In this document: piece by piece, positions 11,558 through 22,769 of the stretch
Numbering within the stretch: position 1 is the stretch's first letter
Layout of the letters: each line of letters starts with the position of its first letter
From: Dolomedes plantarius
Taxonomy: Eukaryota; Arthropoda; Arachnida; Araneae; Dolomedidae
Length of the DNA stretch: 64,000 nucleotides
Direction: 5' to 3'
NCBI GenBank assembly: GCA_907164885.2
Contig: OU015494.1
Span: 1,518,768-1,582,767, forward strand
The notes under the pieces: generated by a model
Databases searched by the model: none
The model's input: only the letters and a program-made list of their open reading frames with translations
Told to the model about the DNA's origin: nothing
Program-made: the position numbers and the translations under genes

Positions 11558-12625
11558 CAGTGTCTCCAGAAAGTGTTCGTACACTTACGATTTTCAATGA
11601 AATAGGGGTCTATCCATTAATTTAAATGAATATTTAAGAATGGGTATTTAATAATACGATCTATAATCTATTCTTAACAAAACTACATGAAATACTCTGA
11701 AATCATAGTAAAACTTTATTTTTAAGAAACCAGTTATCAAAAAGTAACAAAAACTTTATCTCACAAAAGTCATCGTACACTGAAATAATTTCGGATAAAT
11801 TCCTAATTAAAATTATCGTCTGGCGCTTTATTTATATTTTTGAATTTTGGTGGTATTTAAAATATCGTTTGGCTTTAATTTTTGTTTGCATACTCCGTAA
11901 TATTCTATTTATTATATAAAAATGGCTCGTAGTCGTAAAGAAACAAAAAACAGCATTCGAAAATTGATTATTTTTCATCATAGTAGTAAATCAGTTCGGA
12001 ATATTGCTAAATTTCTTAATTTATCCCATTGTACTATGCAGTATGTGATAAAACACTTTAAAGAAGAAAATAGGATCGAAAACAAGGTAAGAAAAGATAG
12101 TCCGGCAAAGTTAACAAAACGTGATCATAGATTTATAATTAAAAAGTTTGTGATAAATCCACGTTTGAGTGCTGTAAAAGTTTCTGCAGAATTTAATGAA
12201 GCATTTTCTACTTCAATTTCACCTGAAACTGTTCGACGAGTTCTCAGAGCAGATGGATTATATGGGCGTTCTGCGCGTAGAAAATTTTTGTGTGAGAAAA
12301 ACAGAAAGCTTAAGCTTTCCATCGCACTATCCATGATAAATAAGCCCCAAACGTTTTGGAATAATGTCTTATTTGCCGATGAAAGCAAGTTTAACATTTT
12401 TGGCTTCGATGGGTGCATATTTGCATGGAGAAGAAAAAATGAGGAACTTAGTCCGAAGAACTCAGTAGAAACAGTTAAGTATGGCGGTGGAGGTGTCCTT
12501 GTGTGGGGGTACATTCTGAAATATTCATTTCTGAAATATTCATTTATACCCATTCTGAAATATTCATTTTAATTATTGGATAGACCCCTATTTCATTGAA
12601 AATCGTAAATGTACGAACACTTTTA
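11558..12625 (+). mobile_element. Tc1-like element, internally deleted (copy 1)
   Basis: It starts after TA (11556-11557) with CAGTGTCTCCAGAAAGTGTT and ends near 12625. The right end carries the inverted match to the left-end stretch ACGATTTTCAATGAAATAGG (right-end copy about 12584-12608) followed by GTACGAACACTTT. The same termini occur in the minus-strand copy at 52890-53854. The interior codes only for the first part of a Tc1 transposase, then jumps at about 12510 into subterminal DNA with the short repeat TTCTGAAATATTCATTT twice over, so the distal half of the gene is deleted. It lies within the piggyBac-type element at 9232-13490. Confidence 0.75.
11922..12572 (+). pseudogene. Tc1-family transposase, truncated (216 codons)
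   Basis: Begins at an ATG in AAAATGGCTCG. Residues about 1-60 form the first helix-turn-helix (SVRNIAKFLNLSHCTMQYVI), followed by a basic linker and the second DNA-binding segment (about 65-115, SPETVRRVLRADGLYG). The catalytic domain starts at about 145 with VLFADESKFNIFG; D153 is the first catalytic aspartate. The frame reaches GGGGVLVWG and then enters repeat DNA, so the second Asp and the final Glu of the Tc1 DDE triad are absent. Full-length relatives have about 340 residues. It can bind DNA at most; it cannot transpose. 13 residues of C-terminal YSF-repeats are artefact of the deletion. Confidence 0.8.
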
Positions 12626-13490
12626 CATTATGTTTCATTCAAATGTGATTTTATTAGCTATGATGGCTTTATCTAGAGTGATAAAGTAAAGTAAAAGAAA
12701 ATGTAGGAGGGAACTTCTATCATTGCAATATCATATTTTATGTATCATTGCAATTAGTAAGAGTTTTGTAGACATAGCATAAAAAAATCATGATTTCATG
12801 TATTTAATACATAATTTATCAAATTATGAAATTACTAATAGTACAATGAAAACTTTATCGTAAATCGTAATAAATTTAATCATAATTTTAATTATTTGAA
12901 ATTTTTGACTTGTTAATGATTGCAAAAAGAAAAGAAAATAATAAAGGAAAAAAATCGTTTAAAAGAAGATAAAAAAATTAAATAAATTGTTTAAAAGAAA
13001 ATAAAAAAAAATAAAATCTCGAATCTCACAGATTATGATCCTAGGGAAATTCATCGCCCCTGTAGGAATCTTGTGGTCTTACAACAGCCAGCTAGCCAGC
13101 TATTCCACACCCTTCATTCTTGACCTTCCTTCTTGGAAACTGATGTAATTACTGAACGTATCTGACTTTTCGGGAAGTCGATCTGCAACCCCCCCCCCCA
13201 AACTTAGCAACGTCAGTCTATTCAAAAAAATTTCTCCCCCACCCCGTGAATGCGTCAGAATCGGAGATGTACATGTATATTGATGCACCACTCGTAGGGG
13301 TTCTCATTCCCCAATTTCGGACAATTCGAGGTTGTAAATCAAGCACCTTTTATCGTTCCGAAAACGGGGGACGGATTCCGTGCAGTGCTGGAAAAGCAAA
13401 AGCGCCTAGTCGTAGGACGTAATATTTCGTCACTGCCCGAATGAGACAGTCAGGGCTCGACGTAATATTACGTCACTGCCGTTGAAAGGG
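12626..13490. other. Right part of the piggyBac-type element
   Basis: AT-rich to about 13010, then GC-richer to 13490 with a C-run (about 13190-13199) and the two tandem GACGTAATATT(T/A)CGTCACTG blocks described for the element. No gene recognised on either strand. Confidence 0.4.
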
Positions 13491-13494
13491 TTAA

Positions 13495-14201
13495 GGAAGC
13501 TAAACGTTCTAGTTTAGGAGAGTCTAAAACAATGGCGGAAAGACGTCTAAATTCACTTTGGAAAAAATTGGACAAAGATCCAACCATGTCCACTTTATAT
13601 AAGACATTTATGGATGAATATCTTGCGTTAAATCTTCTGGGAAGGGTTTCGGACTTCAAGAACTGTAGTGAAATTTATTACATCCCACATCCCGCAGTTT
13701 TCCCCCGAGAGAGCATTTCGACCCCTCTTCGCGTCCTGTTTGATACATCAGCCAAGTGCGAGAATGGAATAAGTCCCAAGTCCATATTTCTGAATGGTGG
13801 ACTTGTTCAGCAAGATCTATTTTCAATAGTAGTTCGTTTCCGAACACATAAATATGTATTTAGTACAGACATTACTAAAATGCATAAGCAAATTCTTGTC
13901 GAAGAATCGGATAGAGATTTTCGGAGAATTTTGTGGAAATCAAGTCAGTTCTCCCCCGTTGAAACTTACAGATTGCGTACAATTACGTACGGGACAACAT
14001 GCGTCCCGTATTTGGCGACTAGAACTGTAAAGGCTTTAGCTGAGGATGAGCAGAAGTATTTTCCTCATTCTTCCTCAGTTTTACTTACCGACGTCTATGT
14101 GGATGACATTTTGTCGGGTTTAGACAATTTTGAAGACACAATTTCCTTACAATTTGAGTTAATAAATGTATTGAACAAAGATGGCATGCAGTTACATTAA
14201 T
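13495..14201 (+). pseudogene. BEL/Pao reverse transcriptase segment
   Basis: Resumes the BEL pol frame immediately after the right-hand TTAA. An upstream AERRLNSLWKKLDKDP block is the usual BEL pre-RT helix. Then come YYIPHPAVF, a RVLFDTSAKCENGISP segment (RT fingers), DITKMHKQILV (the first catalytic Asp region; BEL normally D-I-x-K-M) and LLTDVYVDDILSG (about 14083-14121) with the YVDD active site. The open frame 13532-14198 has no internal stop, but it ends at a stop right before the next insertion at 14202. RT continues at 18043. Confidence 0.8.
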
Positions 14202-17200
14202 GGGTATGGGTCAATCCATTTCAAATCACCAAATTTGGCTATCTAAAGTTGCTGGACATTTTTAATTTTCCTAATTTTTTAACCAAGTTTTATTCACAGT
14301 TTTATGATTTTAAAAACATGGTTAAAATTTTTTTTGACCTTATATTTTTTTTGGGGCGGCCATTTTTAACCAGCTACGAAGTCATTTTTTGCTGAAAAAC
14401 GTTTTTCATGGAAAATGCTGTAACTGCTTTATTTTTATACCTATCAAGATGAATAAAAAAATTAAATGTTCAGCATAAAATTATCTAGATTTCAGTTTAT
14501 TAGAAAACTTTTTTAGACTTAAGGATCTAGACCAAAAAATGTTTAAAAACATTAGAAATAAAGGGTCAAACACAACATTTCACTACCCTTATTTTTTTAT
14601 GAAGGAAATGAGACTCACCTTAAATATTTTTTTCTTGAACAAATCTCTCATAGGGCTACTTGTTGTAAAAATTTCAATCTTGAAAACCTTTTTCTTTTTG
14701 TTGTACAGCTTACCAAAAACCACGTTAAGCCTGTTTATGGCAGTTTTCACTAATTAATATCCCAAAACAGACCGAGTAAAAAATTCTGAAAACTTAGGAT
14801 AATAAACATCTTTGTAATCTAAAGCTACCATATAAACTTTATGAGTGATATTTAACTGGTTTTAGAGTGGTAGAGCATTAAATTTGTGAAAAAAATTGTG
14901 CTAAATTTTTTGGACTAGCCTCTTTCAAAATCAGTAGTAAAGCCTGTTGTTCTTGTTTCGACAACAAAAACATAAATGTTTTGTTTTACCTAACCCTAAC
15001 ACTTGTCCCTAAAACTTATATGCCCCCGAGTCTCATAAGTTAGTGGATGAAAATAATTTGAATCAAGTGAAATCAATATGTGTAACATTGAAGTTCTCTC
15101 CGATCAGTAAAATATCGATTCTGAATAAAGAAAAGCGATTGTCAATTTTACACAAAAAGACAGATAAAACTGCAATATCTGTAAAAAGGAAATTGAAGAT
15201 TTAGAGGAACAACAAAACCAGACCGGCTCTAAATCAGCTTAAGTGGGTATGACATTTTGATCTACCAATTAAAAGAAAAATGCAGCTTGATGAATAAAGA
15301 TGAAACAAATTATAATAATTTGTCTCTTACCAAATTTATGGTGAATAAAAAAAAATTATGGAAAATTTTAGTGTTTCTGAGTATCTTGTATGTCAAACAA
15401 GACAATTAAAGAGCAAGGTATCCTGCTAAATCTTTGTAAATGACCAGGTGGACACAAGATAAGTGAAGAAGTTGTCAACTGTGTGATCGAGTTTTATCAA
15501 GATGAAAACAGTTGTCTCTCCGGGTAAAAAGAAATGTGTCTCAGATAAAATTAACATTGTGAAGGTATATAAACAAAAAGGGTTAATATTAATACCCTTA
15601 AATGAGCTTTTTATAATCTTTACAAACAGAGATATCCAGAATATATAATTGGTAGACAATGCCCTGTGTTCTCCGGCCCAAATGGTGTGTTCTGCCTGGA
15701 AAAACTGGCAATCATAGTGTGTGTAATTATCACCAGATTGCTAAACTGATGACAGAAAGGGCAAAATTTAACACCAATTACCGGACTTTGTTAGACTTCT
15801 TGTGTGACATTGAGAGTGAAACCTGCATGCTGAATAAGAGCTTGTAATATCCTGGACCAGAAGTACTTCTTGAAGTCTTAATGACTGATATTGGTAACTT
15901 GTCTGATGAAATAAGTTTCAAACAGTGGGTGAAGACAGATAGAGCTGATCTTATCACACAATTTTTACCTAGTGATGAGTTTCTACAAATTCTTGTGGAA
16001 AAATGATCTCATTAAAAATCACACCATTTCATATCAAATGTCCAAACTCAACAATGTAGAGAACTGAAAGATAATCTTGCAGATTTTGAATGCATATGTA
16101 TTAGAGACTTCTCAGAAAATTATATTTTTACGGTCCCAGATAAAATTCAAAGCTTCCATTGGACGAATACACAGGATACACTATATCGTTTTGTTTGCTA
16201 TATTAAGCAAAAATCAATTATATTGTAAAAGTATTTGTATTATTAGTAACCACCTTATATACGATAAAACCACTATGTATATATTTCAACAACATGTTGT
16301 ACATGAGGTGAATGTTGTATCTAGAATACAGAAGATTATTTACATTAGTGATGGTGCTATCAGTCAATACAAAAGCAAAGAGAATTTCATCAATGTCTGC
16401 CAACAGAAACACGATTTTGGCATAGCAGCAGCATGGAATTTTTTACCTCATAGCATGGAAAAAATTCTTGCGGTGGTATAGGTGGAACCGCGAAACGGGA
16501 AGTAACAAGAGCCAGTCTTTAAAAACCTTACAGTGATCAAATACTCACACCACAAAATACATTTATGTTTTTTCAGCGGAAATATTAGGGATAAATTATA
16601 TTTTTATCTCGACAGAGGAAATAATGAAAAAAAATCCTTAATTTTAAAAAAATTGAATGTTATGTACCAATCCCAGGAACTCGAGGTTATATTTATGTAC
16701 CCATAAGTGAAAATCAGATTAGGTGCTAAACTACTTTGAAATGCCACAATTTTGAGGATTTCAAAACGTCAATTGAGTTTACAAAAACCTCCTCCTTTGA
16801 CGATAACGACAGCATGGCATGCATTTATAACGATGAATGGGGGATTGGTAAAGTTAAAGATAAAAGAGGAGAGTACAATGACATTTTAGTGCCTTTTTTC
16901 ATTCATCAGGACCTGCAACTACATTTAATTTATCAAAAAATGATAGTATTTCGATTCCTGTCACTAAAGTCCTATGCAAATTGACCCCGATTGAACTGGA
17001 TTATTTCTGGACGAACATTCAATAACTTAGAAGAGATATGCAATGAAATTTCCGCACTGTTTAATACTGTAAATAGATTTTAATATGCAAAGAAGTAAGT
17101 TAATAAAAGAAAAGACATTTACATATTTTTATAAACAATTTCTAAGGGGATGAACAAAATAAAATCATACTACTATTTTTAATACTTTCTATGTTGATGT

Positions 17201-18042
17201 TCTTTTAATTGCAATAAAACCTAAGGGATACAATTTATTCATGTAGGTTTTAGTATATTAAGATTAAATAACAATCTTGGATAATTTAAAAAAAAATAGA
17301 TAGCATCATACAATAAAAATTAAAACTTCCTTTCTCTGGACTGAAGGGAAATAAACAGAGTTTTTGGGAATTTTTAGTGAACTGCAATTCAAAAACCAGT
17401 CAAATATCATTCATAAAATTATTATGGTAGCTTCATATTACAAAGATGTTTATTATCCTAAGATTTTAGAATTTTTTACTGAGTCCCTTTTGAGATATTG
17501 ATTACTGAAAACTGCCTAAAACAGGCTTAACATGGTTTTTGATAAGCTGTGCAAAAAAAGTAAAAGGTTTTCAAAATTGAAATTTTTACAACAAGTAACC
17601 CTATGAGAGATTTGTTCAAGAAAAAAATATTTAAGGTGAGTCTCATTTCCTTCATAAAAAATAAGAGTAGCGAAATGTGGTGTTTGACCTTTTATTTCTA
17701 ACTTTTTTAAAAATTTTTTTGGCCTAGATCCTTAAATCTAAATAAATTGTCTAGTAACGTAAAATATAGACAATTTTATGCCGAACATTTTAGTTTTTTA
17801 TTCATGTTTATAGGTATAAAAATAAAGTAGCTATAGCATTTTCCGTGAATTACCATTTTCACAAAAAAATGACTCCGAAGCTGAATAAAAATGGCCGCCA
17901 AAAAAAATTATAAGGTCAAAAAAATTTTCAATCATGTTTTTAAACTCATAAAACCATGAAGAAATCTTGGCCGAAAAATTAGGAAAATTAAAAATGTCGA
18001 ACAACACCCCCTTGGTGATTTGAAATGGATTGACCCGTATCC
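14202..18042 (+). mobile_element. Family Y DNA transposon with ~670-bp inverted repeats, inside BEL RT
   Basis: The left end starts GGGTATGGGTCAATCCATTT and the right end finishes AAATGGATTGACCCGTATCC. Inverted similarity continues for about 670 bp each side (14202-~14870 and ~17370-18042), including the AAAAATGGCCGCC block, CTTACCAAAAACCACGTTAAGC and ATAATAAACATCTTTGTAAT. Total about 3.84 kb. BEL RT coding stops at the left boundary and resumes at about 18045, so this is a younger insertion. I could not see a clear target-site duplication. The interior contains a decayed transposase related to the one at 2744-7895. The inverted repeats have diverged from each other by many single-base changes, which indicates an old insertion. 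Confidence 0.75.
15170..17040 (+). pseudogene. Family Y transposase relic (plus strand)
   Basis: Pieces in all three frames give the family blocks in order: SPGKKKCVSDKIN (about 15518-15556), KVYKQKGLILIPLNELF (about 15562-15612), GPKWCVLPGKTGNHSVC (about 15676-15723), FECICIRDFSENYIF (about 16084-16128, probable first acidic catalytic motif), ISDGAISQYKSKENFINVC (about 16345-16401, second acidic motif) and a worn S-H-G-K..GGIGGT..REVTRASL block (about 16447-16520), homologous to GAADCIGATLKRTAD at 3.3 kb. A late segment FDDNDSMACIYNDEWGIGKV (16796-16855) resembles the C-terminal module of the family. At least six frame changes and several stops. Catalytic assignment is inferred from conservation only. 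Confidence 0.65.
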
Positions 18043-18700
18043 AACCAACCATACTTGTGAAATGAGAGTAAAGGTGCTGAATATAACTTTTCTTCAGATT
18101 CTGATCCCATGAAAACTCTCGGTATGCTTTGGGCATGTAATACCGAAAATTTAACCTTTAATGTTAATGTAGACTCTAAAGGAAGCTTCCCAAAACGGGA
18201 TGTTCTATCTTCTATTACACGCTGTTTCTGTTTAATCCTCTTGGTCTTATTGGACCACTAATTGCAAAGGCCAATATATTTCTACAAAATCTGTGGTGGC
18301 AAAAGTAAAATTGGTCTGATCCAATTCCTCTTGATAATATGAAAGAATGGTTTAAATTCTTAAACGAACTTCCCGCTTTGAATCTAGTGAAAATTCCTGG
18401 GCATGTAATCATTACAAATCCCATCATAATTGAATTGCATGGATTCAGCGATGCGTCTGAACTGGCATATAGAACGGCAATCTATGTAAGCTCAAAAAAC
18501 AGCCAAGGACAGCAGCAAACAACACTGTTGTGTTCTAAATCTAGAGTATCTCCGACAAAAACCTTAACAATACACAGGCTGGAACTATGTCCGGCGTTCC
18601 TACTAGCTCGTCTAGTCACAAAGATCATCTCTATCATTCAAGTTGAATTCCATCATATGTACCTGTGATCGGACTCTATGATAACTTTGGCTTGGATAAA
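18043..18700 (+). pseudogene. BEL/Pao RT thumb/connection and RNase H
   Basis: Coding resumes after the family Y element with MKTLGMLWACNTENLTF (about 18110-18160), the BEL connection region, then a GPLIAKA block and, from 18339, MKEWFKFLNELPALN. RNase H starts with LHGFSDASELAY (about 18436-18471; the D in FSDAS is the first catalytic residue) and LLCSKSRVSPTKTLTIHRLE (about 18529-18590; the second acidic residue is the E). Frameshifts occur near 18060, 18220 and 18300 and a stop follows at 18668. Order and motifs match BEL/Pao, not Ty3/gypsy. Confidence 0.75.
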
Positions 18701-19945
18701 AACTCCTTATAAAGGACTTAAACCCTTTGCGTCCAACAGACTTAAACAAATCAACGAACTATGTCCTGACTATGATTGAAGACATGTTTCTTCTGAAAAC
18801 AATCCTGCTGATGTCATATCTAGAGGAAATAGTGCAACTAATCTTCTACAGAACTCTATATGGTGGACTGGCTCTTCATTTTTAAACTCGGACATTCCAT
18901 AGTCTAAGGAACCTATTAACATGACTGATAATGATTATTCCAAAGAACTAAAGACTGTATATAATCCTGTCTTAGTTGCTAACACTACTAACAACTTCAT
19001 TGATGACTTTTTAAAAATTAGTAACAGTTTTACTAAACTTGTACATACCTTTAGTTATATTTGCAGATTTATACATAATGTCAAATTTCCTAAGAATCGA
19101 AAGGAAGGTGAGTTAACAACTGAAGAAGTCATGAGTGCGGCTAATCATTTAGTTAAATTAGTTCAACACACAACATTTATCTACGAAATTAATTGTTTAA
19201 AACCTAACAAGGACTTGAATCGGAGTCAGGTAAGGAATTTATATCATTTTTTAGATCAAGATGAGATTCTTCAAGTTGGGGGTCAATTACAAAATTTGCA
19301 ACTGAACGAGGATTCAAAACACCCAAAGCTTTTACCAGCTAGGCACAGATTCACTAAAATCATTATGGAATATTTCCACAAGAAAAACTTGCACGTAGGT
19401 CCGCAATTACTCTTGCATTGCGTCAGACAAGAATTTTGGCCCATAGGAGGCAGAAATCTGGCTTGAAAAATTGTTAATGACTGTGTAATTTGTTTCAGAA
19501 ATAAACCAATTAGTTCAAATCAGTTGTTTGGAAATTTACTAGCTGAGCGAGTAATTCCAAGCCCAAACTTTTCCTACTGCGGAATTGACTTCTTTGGTCC
19601 TTTCTTTATAAATAATAAAGGTCAACGAAAAGGAACATCTCAAAAGGTATATGTAGCAATATTTATATGCTTTGCCACTAAGGCAATCTCTTTAGAGCTT
19701 GTCACAGATTTACCATCAAAGGCTCTTATAGCAGCATTAAAGCGTTTCTTCGAAAGAGGAAAATGTTCATGTATATTCTCTGACAATGCCAAGAATTTTA
19801 TTGGGGCAAGTTCAAAGCTAAAGAGGTTGCACAAACTTATAAGTAATCCAGAGGAAATTTTAGCGAACTATTTAAGATCTGAATGTATTAAATGGAAATT
19901 TATATTTTGCTCTGTGCACTTGGCAAATGAAGCAGTAACGTTGGT
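18701..19945 (+). pseudogene. BEL/Pao integrase relic
   Basis: A worn linker (18700-18920) precedes an open stretch 18921-19463 with the BEL pre-integrase region and the integrase zinc-binding domain. LPARHRFTKIIMEYFHKKNL (about 19332-19391) and the following HVG hold the two His; the Cys pair follows in another frame at about 19480-19497 (DCVICFR). The catalytic core (19524-19920) includes YCGIDFFGPF with the first Asp (about 19580) and CIFSDNAKNFIGAS with the second (about 19774-19812); the third residue should lie near 19925, where the sequence is deleted (HLANEAV in place of a longer G-G-L-W-E motif). No intact enzyme. Confidence 0.75.
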
Positions 19946-21930
19946 AGCAACCTGCGACCATTGTGTTATGTTGATTTTATGTACATTTTGTTTGATTTGA
20001 TTATTAGTCTCCATAGGTTTCGTTTTAATTTTGTTTTAAATATGGCATTATGGGTGAAAACAGTTGCATTATAATTTTGCTTTTGCTCCAACCACATCGG
20101 ATCAGCTCAGCAAAGAACAGAGCTGTTTTATTTGAGGAATCTGGTACAGCAGGAATCTTATACTGTTTTTGGGGTGTAGAGTTCTAAAAAAATAAGATTT
20201 TGAAAACTTTGTGCCCTTTATTTTTACATCTGCCTCCACATTTGTAAAACAGAATTAAAAATGTGCATGTGCTAATTGTTGTGCAGACACGACACGTTAT
20301 CAGAAAATAGAGAGGGGGACACCGCAGGTGCGGAAAACGATATTTAGAGGGGTAGACGATATATAACGGAAGGAAAGTAGACAAAAAAGTTCCTTGACCA
20401 GCTGGGTGTAATGAGCTGGGTAGGCGAAATGAAAGATGAGATGTGACAAGTTGGGGGAGTTGAAAACAAGAAAAGGGGTTACCAGATGCGGATAACGAGC
20501 TGGGAGAAGGTGAAATTGGATGCAAAGAGGAGGCTTAGTTGAGATAAGATAAGGGGTTAGGCAGTTTTTACGATGTGGGACTTTGTTAAAAAGCACAGCA
20601 GGAGTCCGAGAATAGCGTGAGAAGTTGGGAGTGTGAGAAGCCCCAAAAGTGTGCACGGGCGTAGGCCCCCTTCAAGTTTGATTGGAGAGGATATTAATAT
20701 AAAAATAGATGGTCGGCCAATGAAGTGACCCCGGATCGACTTATTGGGCAGGAGATAGCCACCAATGGAGGCCTGAATAGGTAATTAGAAAAGTTTAGCT
20801 CGATATGAAATGTAGTAGAGAAGTCAGAGATTAGTTTGAGAACTCAAAAGTGACGCAGGCAGCTTTTAGACGAGCACAGAGGGCCACAGTGAAGGCGCCC
20901 GGCGGAGATAAAGCCCCAGAGTTAGACGGAAACTGAGAGGACAAACTGCTTACGGACGGACCTTAGCGAACCGAGGCCGTCGTCTACGCCAGATTTCTAA
21001 GAGTATGAGAGTAAAGGCTCAACAGATGGCGAGATGAAGTGATATGGAAGTTATCCTTGAGAAGTAGATGCAAGCCTCCTGTACCGGAGTGACCGACCGC
21101 TTACCCTGCCGACAACCAAGAAAGGAGCTGACCGAGCAATTGACCCCCGCCCAGCCGAAACGAGTGTGTATTGTCGGATCGGGTTCTCTGACTGATGCCG
21201 CCAGCGTATAGTGATCCTGCCTCTTCTCTGGACCAGAGACGTCCGATGATCCCCCCCCCCTAGCCACCCCGGCGAGGCGCACCTTGACAGAGAAACTATT
21301 GTTGCCAGGAGAGGTCTGTTATTGTGATGGCGTGTCGTCAACAACGTAGGAGAGTTTAAGTTTTGGCTATTTCTGCCAATGCCCAGTACGTAATAGTAAT
21401 CGAAGGTGATTAGATGAGGTTAGCTTAATGTGAAGTGTCGCTTAATGTGTCTTATTATATATACATAGATATCTATCATAGAATATTGGTTGTATAAGTC
21501 CGTAATAATTGGATTAGTGTGTTATAATGATATTAGCCATGTGCTTATGTGGATCGGTGAAGAATCTTAGGATAATTAAAGTGTGTCATTGAATAAATAG
21601 ATGATATGATGATATGAGTAATGTACATATGGGGATTATTAATTAAGAAGAATGAAGTATAATTGAATAACAGTTGAAGGAGGGTATTGATGAAAATAAA
21701 TAACGTATTAATGAGAATAAATAATGTATTACGTAATATGATATAGGAAGAGTGAGAATTAGAACTGTATATGTATTGTGTTACTGAGATAGAGGAGTCG
21801 AAAATCTGTGATGAATTGTATTGTTTGTATGCATATTATGAAAGTTTAATAAATTGATTTGTATGTATACATATGAATAATCACTTATAATTATTCTAAG
21901 TACTAACCAATTTTAAAATTACGGTGACAC
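19946..21930. other. Non-coding block after BEL integrase, possible LTR-like DNA, GC-richer core
   Basis: The sequence from about 19964 starts TGTTATGTTG, a start often seen in BEL LTRs, and at 21921 has ACGGTGACA, which could be an LTR end, so a ~1.97-kb LTR is conceivable; no second copy is in the window, so this is weak. The core 20290-21330 is clearly richer in G+C than its surroundings and contains CC/GG-rich runs, a C-run at 21250-21259 and no recognisable domain in any frame. An AATAAA-like signal lies at 21848-21854. From 21420 the DNA returns to AT-rich. Confidence 0.25.
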
Positions 21931-22068
21931 TAATCCGTGCTTAAAAAATTTCCGATAGAATGCATCCTATTTTAATAGGGGGTTAGAGCATCTGCAATGA
22001 CAACTGACTCAAAAAGTGTGAATATTTTCACCCATTGGTTAGTTGCGTGCCATACTTTTCTCTCCTTC

Positions 22069-22707
<639 letters not shown>

Positions 22708-22765
<58 letters not shown>
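22708..22765. repeat. (TA)n microsatellite
   Basis: About 58 bp of uninterrupted TA dinucleotide. Confidence 0.97.

Positions 22766-22769
<4 letters not shown>

Larger units (their letters stand above)
9232..13490. mobile_element. piggyBac-type element (TTAA-flanked) inside BEL pol
   Basis: The segment starts CCCTTTCA (9232) and ends TGAAAGGG (13490) and is flanked by TTAA at 9228-9231 and 13491-13494, the TTAA duplication and CCCTTT terminus typical of piggyBac elements. The BEL pol frame that stops at the left TTAA resumes directly at the right one, confirming an insertion. Near the right end a block is duplicated: GACGTAATATTTCGTCACTG (about 13418-13437) and GACGTAATATTACGTCACTG (13459-13478); the second contains a perfect 16-bp palindrome. 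I see no piggyBac transposase inside, so it was mobilised in trans or lost its gene. It hosts a Tc1 copy at 11558-12625. Other interior DNA (9232-11557, 12626-13400) has no recognisable gene. Confidence 0.7.
7900..19950 (+). mobile_element. BEL/Pao LTR retrotransposon relic, twice interrupted
   Basis: Plus-strand domains occur in BEL/Pao order: gag with Cys knuckles, aspartic protease, RT with YVDD, RNase H, zinc-binding integrase N-domain and integrase core. Two foreign segments split it, 9232-13490 and 14202-18042, and the domains continue in order across both. Stops and frameshifts in every domain show that it is dead. The integrase C-terminal region is missing; after about 19945 the sequence changes. 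The 5' part of gag and the 5' LTR are not found; the left edge abuts the family Y transposase at about 7.9 kb. The insert-free length would be about 4 kb. Confidence 0.75.

Noticed and set aside
21019..21344. Two overlapping Arg/Ser-rich minus-strand open frames
   Set aside because: They fall in the GC-richer island, where long frames arise by chance; no domain recognised.
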